Shown: piece after piece, positions 54,008-64,000 of the stretch | How positions within the stretch are numbered: the stretch's first letter is position 1 | How the letters are laid out: every line of letters starts with the position of its first letter | Position numbers and translations under genes: made by a program | Notes under the pieces: generated by a model | The model's input: only the letters and a program-made list of their open reading frames with translations | What the model was told of the DNA's origin: nothing | Databases searched by the model: none | Source of the DNA: Phytophthora sp. 'mugwort' | Lineage: Eukaryota; Oomycota; Peronosporomycetes; Peronosporales; Peronosporaceae | Reading direction: 5' to 3' | Length of the DNA stretch: 64,000 nt | Assembly (NCBI GenBank): GCA_033558025.1 | Contig: JAUCEF010000013.1 | Span: 4,457,001 to 4,521,000 of the forward strand

Positions 54008-57000
54008 CTATGTGGAGACTGATGCTGTCCATACCGAGAGCTGGCCGTCTTGTGTCCCCGTGAAGAGTTTGCGTTTGTCTGGAGTGACGCAGACAGCGGT
54101 GATGGCGCTGCTTGGTGTCACTTTGTGCCGTCCTTGCAGTTCGATGATCCATTCGTCTTTTTTTCGGCTCCGTTGCCACTGTTCACTTTGATCTCGACCA
54201 CCAGCTTGCGAGTACGCCCAGACACAGAGAGAACCGTCAGCATGGCCAGTCACAACGTGTTTCTCAGCGCTCCACTCGCACGTTTCCCCACGGTTCACAG
54301 CCAATGATGTGATTTCAACCGGAGAGAGTGCCGATGGATCCTGAAACACGACAATACTCTCATCTAAACGTCCGCGGAGTATTCCATTGATGTTGTAGAC
54401 GCCAAAGGTCGAACCAGCAGCCACAACGATGTCGCCTGTCACTTCATTAATACAAATTGCCGTGATACTCTGCCGTCTCCCACTGTCTTGACTGGATATA
54501 GGAGGTAGCTGACGAATGAATCGACGACGATTCAAATCCCAGAGCACAGCGACACCGCCAGCGCATCCGCTCACGAGAACTCTGTACTCTCGACTCGCTT
54601 GTAGCGCCGTGATACGACGTTCATGTCTATGTGTGGCTATTGACCCCATCAAAGTAAGAGATCGAGTGCTGGATGACCCCATTGTCGTGTAAGTACGACG
54701 TCGATGAGGTGTACTCAATGCCGACGCGGCCGCCAACGACGTTGCGACTGCTGCGGCTGAGGACGACGTTGCTGAGGCTGAAGAAGACCCAGAAGCTGCT
54801 GCAAGTGACGCAGCCAGAGACCGTCGTGTCGAATTAAAGCGCCACATTCGCATCACCGGCAAACCTGGACTACTTGTGACGACAATCCGACCGTCAGTGG
54901 TGATTGTGGCAACATCAATCTCCACATCCAGCTCCAAGCAAGCAATCACCTTGGATTCGGTCCCATGGCCACCAAACTCTGTAGAACCAGTCGAGATAAC
55001 CTTCACGGAACGATCTTGAAAGCCCCACGCCAGATATTCATTATGACGCGGTGGAATCAACAGACTCTTAGGACCTACCGCAACCACCTTTTCTTCACGC
55101 CCAACCCCGCCACTTGTCCACAAAAGGTGTTGAATGCGAGTACTACTACCAGAAATCGAGTTGGGCTGTCCACGTCGATAGAAAGCAAGCAGGGGATTCA
55201 CAGGCACTTGTCGTCGTGGATCTTGCTGTAACAGCGCCGAGTTTTCCAGAACAAAAGACGGTAAAGCTTCCGTCGTGCCTACAAACGTACCGCTCAGTAC
55301 AGGGCCACTAGACAACATCGTTTGCACCCGTGTGATAATTTCGCCTCCTTCCAGAAAAGAACTTGCAAGTGCAGCACGCGCAGTCACGGGAGACGTCGCC
55401 ATTCGACTGCCATAACTTCCGTTGTGTTCCGTATTGTTGGTCCCCGAAAGTCCAACCGAGCCACCAAAGAACGAACTATTCGTTGAAATGTTACTATTCC
55501 CCGACGCCGAGACTGCACGCACTGGATGTGGAGTCCGGAAAAGTTGCGATGGCGTTTGTCCGAACTCTGTGATTTGATCCAGAATGGCTCGCTTGGTAGA
55601 CGCGTCTGTGATCGCATCCAAATCCACTGATCCTTCGTACGTCAGGTGATAAAAGACGTTGCAGGCCTCTACCGCTGCTGTTCCTTGCTGCTTAAAACCA
55701 AATATCAAGTCGATCCAATGATGCAAATTCGCTGATACAAATGGACTCTCGAGTGCTGCACGATTCAAACGCACAAACTCGGTCGGTGATCCATTCGCCC
55801 AAGGGGGAAGTTCCACGTCTCCTACGACAATTCCAGTCTGGCTGGTACCAAAGACGCGGTTATTCACATTTTCTAAGAACTCTGGCAAATAAAAAAACTC
55901 GGGAAGAAGTTCCTTCACGTCCTGAGTGCCGTTCTGAGCGCCTTCAAAGCCCGCAGCACTCTTCCAAGCACCACCAATACTCGTGAACAGTCTGTCTGCG
56001 TGATCGAATTTCCCTCCATGAAGACGTCGAAAATGTGACGTGAACGGCTCAAGACGCATCAGATAGTGCAGCGTAATTGCAGCCGAGGAATAGTGAGTCC
56101 CATAATGAAATGGCCGGGAACTGAGCGCATGATCACCCACATCATCAGCAGTTACAAGAGATTCCATCAGACCTTCGTAGCGTGCTCGAAACTCCTCTTC
56201 GCGTCGGAGCGCACCCATAGGTTTGCTTAAATCTCGATAGACATTTTGGTCACTTAGATCCAACATATCCGAGTCGTAATCAGACAAAACCCATGGGAAC
56301 ACGGGATACTGCGTCAGATCATTGTACGACCGTCCCGCAAGTGTGTTGAGGTGCATGAGATAAGCGAAGTTGGAGATGTCGCCTTGAACCCACCGCTCGG
56401 TCATACTGTTGCGCAGCAGTTTCCGTAATTGAGAATACAAATCACCGCCTCCTGACACAACATCAAGACCACTTGCTGCCCCCTGGACATTCGGACACTT
56501 GTTCAAGAGAGCATGAAACACAACTTCACGTTGTTCCGGTGACTCGAGTGTAACCTGCAGTAATTAAATCACAAAAGTTAGTTTACAGTGCAAAAAAACA
56601 CACAAAACACAAAAACGTACCAAATAGTTTCTTCCATCGTTAGCAAAAATCTCGAGCGCAACATGACGGAGTTGATATCTTCGTTTGTGTAGCTCTGTAA
56701 TGTCCTCGTACGCCCAAAACCGGCACTGATGAATGTCTCTCGACCTCGAGATTGCATGAGAACGGTGTGGAGATTCCTCGAGTCGCCAGCTTAGACGACG
56801 CTCCAACAACGTTGTAGAACCTTGTGGAATTTCTGTCACGCGAATGTGACAGTTTTGCTCCTTTTCAATATCGTTCAGGGGAGAAACAACTTGGTGAGTT
56901 TGACGCTGGTAATTGTCAACGATATAAACATGATCGTTGCATAATAGAAAGACGCCAGGACAGGAATCCATGCCATCAATTCGCAAGCAGTCGTGAATGT

Positions 57001-60000
57001 CTGTGATCTCGTCACCAGGCATCAAAAGCGGCCGCAGTTTCTCATCAACGATTTCTTCCATCCCCGTACCGCCTACAGTGTTATCAGAAATGACCGAACT
57101 CTCGTTATTATCACCGACTTTCTCCTCTTCTTCGTCCACAATATCATCGTGTTCGGTGATACTTTCTTGCCGGGATGATACTCGACGAAAGCGAAAACTC
57201 TCGCGTCGAGATGGACGTCTTTCATTCTTCACGTATTTGGTAAATAAAGCCTCAAATGATCCCTTACGTAGTCGCTCCTTGGAGCTTAACACAGCAGATA
57301 ACGAGGCACTGGCCGTAAGAGTTTTCTTTGTAGCATGATGCGGGGTATCTCCTGCCACATTTTGATCGTATTGCTGTCGCGTACTGGAGTTCTTGATTGT
57401 CACGGTACGAGATTTAACTCGAGATCTTGTGGCGTATAACTTGATATCTGACTCCGAATAACGACGATGAGGTCTGTTAGATCCGCCATTCAATAGTAAA
57501 GCGGAGCTCCTCCTTTTCAGCTTTCTGGTAACTTCACACAAGCCCGATGGAGATGGCTGACTGCTTTGAAAACGACTTGGAGACTCTGATGAGTGAATTA
57601 TTCGAGAAAGTCGTTTTCGCATTCGATATGGACCTTCAGTAAAGTCCAATCGCCAGGCGTAGTGTCGACAAGATGAAGATTCAAAGTCATATCTGCTTTG
57701 GTTTGCAGTCGCCATCACTAAAACACGATTACCAGATATATCCGACGCGTTTTTGCCAGTTTTCAGCTCGTTTTCTTCATCTCGCGCACTACCAAGAACA
57801 TTTCGTTGGAAATCAAGCTGCAGACGCCCCCACTGACGCGCAACAAACTTCTGTCGATCCACACGATCTTGTTTCCACTTGAGCTGACGACGAAACTCGT
57901 TTTGTTGTGAACGCAGAAGAGACTCGACGTACTCATTCCCCATCGACACAAACCAATCGCATCGAACTTCAAACTGCTTTTCGTACTTGAGTTTACGTTG
58001 GGCCGCTTTCTTGTGGTACATTGTCCACATTTCATGTACATTTTCCTTAGTCTCCACTACAGTGTTGATAAATATCCGATCCAGATTATTCTCTAATTCC
58101 TTCACTGGAGGTCCAACAAGCTCGAGCCACTTTGAAAACTTGACAAAGGGCGCGGACTGTACAATCCGTTCCTCATTTATGGCGTCTGATATCGTTGCGC
58201 ATTCCAGGAGCACATCAAACCCGTTCTTCATTAAATTTACAGAGTATGGTGGCGCTCCACTTTTCCGAATTTCAACTGTTAGTAAATCATCAAGAAAAGT
58301 CCGTTGGAAAGTCATGAGATCAATCCAAAGATACACAGCCACTTCTTGAAGCGAATGAACACTCGAGTCGCCCAATAATTGCAGCAAATATCGGCACAGA
58401 CAGCCTAAAAACGTTTTGTCAGGGCTGCTTTGAATGCCGAATACAACTTCACGGTGCGTATGAATCTGCTGTAACATCGCTTCCAGTTCTTCGTCTCCAA
58501 CCTCAGCACCTCGACCATGAAAGACGTGCAAGATAACAGCATATAACGCTGTATACAGCTCGGACAATAGAGCTTCAAGTTCTGCGGAGCGAGTCATTCG
58601 GCCCATTAGCTGTCGAAATGGCTTCCGCTTCTTCCCTTTGCTTAATTTCTCAGAGATCATCCCACCAAACGATGAATGTGTTGACAATAATGATGACCCA
58701 CGTCCATTTGCACCACTAATCCCGAGATTCGTCTCTGCTACAATAAACAAAACCATTTCCAGTAATCGTGAGGGGCCGCCAATGAAATGGGCTCGTCCGC
58801 AGCATGCAAAGGCCGCTGGACATCCATCTCCATGCTGTGGACGCTGCCAACTGTGCATTTTCCCGACAACAAATTTCACAAATTCGCGAATATTTGCCCC
58901 GAAATGTTTGTGCTTCGTTAAAATCTCGTCATCATCGAATTTGGCACGGATATGATCAAGAAGACCCATGACAACAAGGCTTTGGAAACGTAAGACGAGT
59001 CCACTATGTAGAGGAGAAAGTACGACTGCAGAATTGGCCGTGCCATCGACATATTCTTCGATAAATTCGTTGCCATTTGGGGCGTCAAGCAAAAGTTTCA
59101 TCAAGAGCGCGATCAACAGCCTTAGACCACCTGCCGCCACGGAATGATGCAAGAACGGGTCACTTCCACTTGAGTCCGTCGCTGCGGCTTCTTCTGCTAG
59201 CTCTGCTCGACCTACAGCAATGTTATATTCAGTCAAGAGAACTTGTTTGTCTTCCAATATTTTCGTTACGTGCTCTTGCGAGTGCGAATAGTACTCAACT
59301 AAGTAACATCTCGCAGCCGCGCATATCAATCGGGTCAGTTCCTCCATGAATTCTTGTCGTATCTTGTCATTCCCCGACACAACTAAGCAGTGCAAACTCG
59401 GCATATTCTCGAAAAGATGCTGAAGAAACTCAAGAACTTCAACCTGACAGATATCAGCTTGTTCGGTCGACGAGGTCGGCATCGCAGAAGGAGGTTTTAC
59501 GCTTCTCTGTGTCGTTTCTCCACCAATATCAGCTGTTGGTGCCACCGAAAAGTCTTCTGTGGACGCACCCATCATAGCTACTGGATCGTTGAAATGACGA
59601 CGAAGCAAAACCATAATGACACTCAACATGCTGGAATTCACGACACGATCTCGTTGGATGTTGACAGCAAAATCCTTGCTCAAATACTCAATTTCAAGCC
59701 GTATTTCATGAGGTATACCGTCAACAGGAGTCCCTAAGAGTGCGCCAAACATGGCATACCACATCTTCTCGAATGGAAAACGCACGGTATTTTGACCCAC
59801 AGCGACACTGTTGAATACCGTGTGAGTGCACGGCAAACCTTGAGCTAGTAAACGATAATAACCCTCCTTCTTGAAAACATTCTCGTACCGTGAGTTCCCA
59901 AGCAACGTACATAGCAATCGGAATGCTGCAATGACAGTTGACGGGGTAACGCCCAGTGAAAACTCCGTTTCACCACCGGGAAATAGGAAATACTCCATCC

Positions 60001-63000
60001 AACGCATACCCAAATATTTGCGGAAGCCCGTAAGACGAGGAGCAGTGGGTAATTGCATTCGCGCAGCTCCGCCACTTGCTGAATTACTTGATGAACCAAC
60101 CGCTTTAGGTGCTCCAGGTGAACTCATATCCGAGCTGATAACGTCAAATTCTTCTCCATAATCTCTATTTTCCTTGACATCAAGTTTTTGCACCGCTTTC
60201 ACCAGTGCATCCAGCAAAAGTTCCTGAATTTTAGCTTGGTGCGCGATCAAACGTGCATTTACCAGCTTTGTTGGCCCAAGTTTTGCTTCTGAACCTTTTA
60301 GTTCATGTCGTCCACCCCAAGAACTCCCATCCATTCGTTGAGATCCCCGTGGACTAAGACATAGGCGGCCCGTAGGGCTTGCAAGAGTGTGCACTTTGAA
60401 CTGTTCAACGTCTCTTTCACTAACGTCGAGCTTTTCACCCAAGATATCCTTTGCAACCTCTTCCACCGCGAATTCTTCATCGACAGCTTCACCTCGATAC
60501 CGACCAAAACGTGGGGACAGTGTAGCAGTAAGAAAGCTGGTAACATCCGCAAAATTTGACTCCACAGTGGAATCCCGGCTAGAACTTGTCAGACACACTA
60601 ATACCACATCCACAACCACTCGTAAGAGATCACGTGTGACGGACGGGTCCATTAGCACGTACAGTAGCTGTCGAATAAAGCTCATTGATTGCAATTGAGC
60701 TCGGTTCCGCTTGCGGATCGCCTCATCATCCGCGGCCAAACACGAATACAGCGTCGAGAAGAGCATCTTGGCTGTATCTGTCCCTGGCACTTTCTGCCAG
60801 AGTGAATAGTCTAGAATAAAGTACTGGAGCGCTTGCACATTTCGAATGGCACTATCTCGTGAAAAAGGTGCCATCTTTCCCGAATGCTCTAGTGTATCGA
60901 GTTCATAGTCCACTCCAACGATACGGAAAAGAGTCTGCAAGCACTTCGAGCTCAATAACGATGCTTTTTCATGCAGTAAATAATTCACAACACCATATCC
61001 ATGATCATTCTCCATCGCTGCCAAGTTCCGAGCGTTACTTTGCATACAAAGCCATAGTAAATCGAGAGCCAATTCCACTTCTTCTTGAGTACAAGCCTCG
61101 TCAAGAAACCCATACGCGATTTGACATCCAGAACTGCAAATGTCAAACATGGCATCTGTCATTGTCGCAGCTTCGTACAACGCGGTTCCTCCCATTAAAT
61201 GCCCACTTGGACGTCCATCAAGCCTACTACTAGGAATCATTGAGAGCTCTTTCGCAACTCCATTTCGTGCTGAATATGCTACCACAATACGGTCAGACGG
61301 AATAGGGACATGGATCAATGGTGCTGCACTGGGAATACGAGCAAATACGTTGGCGCTTGTCTTGATATCCTGAACGATAGCAGCAGCCGTACTAGAGGCT
61401 GCTGAAGCAAGAGATAGACTCCGACGCAGCAGTTTATTACGGCCACCACGCTCGACATCCACCGAATCGATTAATGACCGGACAGGATCCCACATATACG
61501 AATCAAGCATTACCATGTTTGGAATACTTAGATGGTCAAATGTGACTCCAATCTCGTTATTTCCAGTAGCACCAAAGAATAGACGATCATAGGATGGCCC
61601 TGCTGCGAAAACGGCATTCACTACAGGTGGTGAGAGTGGCAGATCCAATAGATAAAAAGGACCCAGCATCCACTTCGCACTAGAGCAACGACGTGCTTGA
61701 GATGGGACACCTAACAATCCACTGAGCGGTTGACTCCCTGAAACACTGGAAGGATACGAGATTTTCACGTTCTCCTGCAAAATTCCATTCAAGTAGCACG
61801 ACACCATACTGGACTGGAAACGTTGTCTGGCATGAGCAAAGACAACGTGATACCAGTGTCTTGTCTTGAGTGGAGGATGCGTAAACTGGTAGACACACGC
61901 ACGGTTTGCACTCGTCCGCATGTACAGTTTTCCTCCCTTTAGAAACGCTTCACTCACTGATTTTCCATCACTTGATCGAAATCGAAAGAGATAAAAAATC
62001 GGCGGGTTGCAAACTACGCACTCGCCGCCACTGTTAAGAAGTGCTTCGATGCAGCCTCGACAGGCTCGATGCGAGCATTTTAATACGTACTCGTCCACTA
62101 TTTTCCCTCGACAATGAATACACGTGTTCGACATAAAGCATTCCCGGTAGAGTTTTTCGCGCTCATCCTTCCGCTCGAATGAGTCCACTCGAAACCAAAT
62201 CATCACTGAATATCCATCCGGTGGCGGCCACAGCTTCGAGTTATGGGAAAAAGTCGACAGAGATGGCGTCGTTACTGCAGGTTCAAGCGAAGAAGAGGCC
62301 CGAGCTGTAACATCAGGGATCTGAAGACATCCATATCCATCCCTTGACATGTCAAACTCAATACAAGGAGCACCTTTCGCGCGCTCAAATGTTGTCGAAG
62401 TCAAATTTACCAGCAACCGCATTAAACTTGGAACAGATGTCGTAAGTATCTCCGGTGATAATGCAGTAGTATTTCCAGTAGGAGCGTGCGAATCGCTTGA
62501 AAGTTGTATGTTCGAGCGGAGACAAGATGATTTCTTCTTCTTCCTCAGCTTTCTCGACTCCCGTGACCGCTCACGACTCAAACACAGCAGCGTCTTAATC
62601 CAGTAATCTGCAGCTGTTAGAGAAACGCTAGCAAGCGCAACATTTTCTACTATGGAAACAACGGTCTCATGGAAAACATTGTTTCCCCAAAGCAGCGCTT
62701 GCGAGAGCTTGTGTTCCCCAGGTCTCTGCATATCGTTAGAAAGGCGAGACACTGCTGTACATGATCTCAGTAGGACTTCCAACGCATTAACCGACGCCAA
62801 GCGGTGAGCGTTATCGGGGCTAAGCCAGCAAAACAAAATGATTAATTGAATTTTACTTCCAGACAGTAAGTTTTTACGTACCATGTTGAAATTTGCAGGA
62901 AAACGCTCAGCAACTGACTCGTAATATTGTAATCGAATTGCTCTGCCCACAAAGCTAGAAGCTGAATCCCAATAGCAAACATTTCGGGATAACGCAAACT

Positions 63001-64000
63001 GGCAAAATAACGTTCTTCCTTCTTTTGCATGTCAACTGAAGGAACACCCTCGCCAAGAGACATCATGTCATCAGCACCCACGGAAAAGCCGATGCAATAC
63101 CACACACAAGCTTGAACGAGTGACGCTGGCTCTAGGTTTCCACTGCGATTTGCCTCCTGAGAAGGTTTTAAAGTAATACGCTTCGCCAACAAGTTGTAAA
63201 TGAAGTCACCAAATGTTCCAAACGAAATCAAGCTAGAAAAACCGCAGTACCACAAGTTAACAACGGCAAAATAGGATTAAACAATGGCAATAAAACACTT
63301 TCTTCGTACCCGAAGAATTTTTGCTCAGCTTCGGCATTCGCTATGACGATCGAATAAATGATCTGTAATGACAGCATCATAGCAGAACATGAAGCAGCCG
63401 CATCGTCGTTACTTATAAGAGGACCATCTAGCTCCCACTTCTTTGCCACAGCACACAAAACACTTAAAAGCGATAAAATGATATCGCAATCCAGCAAAGC
63501 GCCAAAAACTCGGTCTCTCATCGATGCTTCCTCGAAACAAGCGCTGATCTCTATAAATTGTGTCATAGTCATCGTAGACGCTGGTTTTGAGCGTAATAGG
63601 GACTCAATGTGCGCGAGGGTTCCCTGTAGTACAGTCACACTTGCCGGAAACACCAACGTGACGTCACCATCTCGCGGACAGTAAACTGCCAGCGTTACGT
63701 AGCGAACAGCTTGCAAAAGGCTATTAATTACGTTGCGGAGAGTCGCACTGTCTTGCTGAAGTACTAACGATAACCGGACGATGGATGTCCACAAAGCAAG
63801 ACCTTCCAGCTGGAAGGCGGCGTTTCCAATCAACGTGCAAATGCTCTCGAGCATTGGCAACCCACACAATGTACGTTCGAAGTATTGTTCGGTCAAAGCA
63901 GCAGTGTTACTTGTGGCTCCATCAGCAAATAACTTCATGATGTCGATCAGGACGAGGTAATCTGCTCGGCTTGGTGCGTTCCGACATGAACTGCGACGTC
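54008..64000 (-). CDS. Giant BEACH-WD40 protein, 5' partial
   Basis: Exons 62882 to the window edge, 62819-56621 and 56554-54008 (introns of 62 and 66 nt, both GT-AG and in phase) encode more than 3,200 residues; the start lies beyond 64000. In order: an armadillo-like helical region; a lectin-like domain (about 62250-61740) with a RING finger inserted; a long helical region; a PH-BEACH domain (LRIDGMDSCPGVFLLCNDHV); a BEACH domain (SNFAYLMHLNTLAGRSYND, YPVFPWVLSDY, FHYGTHYSS, EFFYLPEFLEN); and WD40 repeats ending at 54008. BEACH proteins scaffold vesicle traffic and autophagy. A frame change near 63228-63255 has no matching intron and may be an assembly error or a lesion. Confidence 0.88.
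62009..62122 (-). other. RING-type zinc finger within the BEACH protein
   Basis: The cysteine/histidine spacing is C-x2-C-x11-C-x-H-x2-C-x2-C-x11-C-x2-C, reading CIHC, then KCSHRACRGC, then CVVC. This is a complete RING-HC ligand set in an uninterrupted frame. It sits between VMIWFRVDSF and FYLFRFRSSDGKS, which look like adjacent strands of the lectin-like fold. Confidence 0.8.

Overview
The window looks like nuclear DNA of an oomycete, most probably a Phytophthora or downy-mildew relative. Its genes have few, short introns (mostly 55-80 nt, GT-AG) and are tightly packed in either orientation. Several have heterokont or plant-like features: a vacuolar sorting receptor with a YMPL tail, a presenilin, a VAMP7-type longin SNARE and a CinA/NMN-adenylyltransferase fusion. 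The gene islands are separated by decayed Copia, Gypsy, LINE, Harbinger and pogo/Tigger elements. The genus is inferred from this overall style and not from any marker gene.

Region 1 (1 to about 14.2 kb) is the right-hand part of an endogenous Polinton-like virus (PLV). A morphogenesis module can be read in order: an unknown large protein running off the left edge, two small intact ORFs, a tail-fibre-like protein ending in an S74 intramolecular chaperone domain, an A32/FtsK-type packaging ATPase, a GIY-YIG endonuclease, a penton (minor capsid) protein, a basic virion-protein candidate, an adenain-like maturation protease, a double-jelly-roll major capsid protein, an exonuclease-X-C-terminal-like ORF, and a last ORF split by a LINE. 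Nearly all the large genes carry frameshifts or stops, so this is a dead copy, but gene order and motifs remain legible. No polymerase, helicase or integrase is in view; these may lie left of the window. A 3.56-kb LINE (10413-13969) with a 14-bp target-site duplication landed in the last PLV ORF.

Region 2 (14.3-25.9 kb) begins with a decayed RCC1-repeat gene. A compact, apparently functional island follows: presenilin (+), a 13-exon SPO11-type topoisomerase (-, convergent with presenilin, 58 bp between stops), a secreted PAN/Apple protein (-), a VAMP7-like R-SNARE (+), proteasome alpha-4 (-) and a CinA/PncC-NMNAT fusion (-).

Region 3 (25.9-37.6 kb) is a transposon graveyard. It holds an AT-rich island, a Copia element with both LTRs (26363-33035) and a candidate solo LTR nested inside it, Gypsy pieces with hairpin-rich LTR-like DNA, a Harbinger transposase fragment containing a near-perfect fold-back, and a pogo/Tigger remnant.

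Region 4 (38-64 kb) is a second gene island: vacuolar sorting receptor (-), exocyst Sec5 (-), a cyclic-nucleotide phosphodiesterase (+), phosphoserine phosphatase (+), RPF2 ribosome-assembly factor (-), an eIF4B-like RRM protein (+), threonine dehydratase (-), and a giant BEACH-WD40 protein (-) that runs off the right edge and carries a RING finger inside its lectin-like domain. Several of these genes concern membrane traffic (VAMP7, VSR, Sec5, BEACH), but nothing suggests they form a coordinated cluster.

Exon boundaries were placed by hand from splice signals and reading-frame continuity. Most are internally consistent, and the doubtful ones are flagged.
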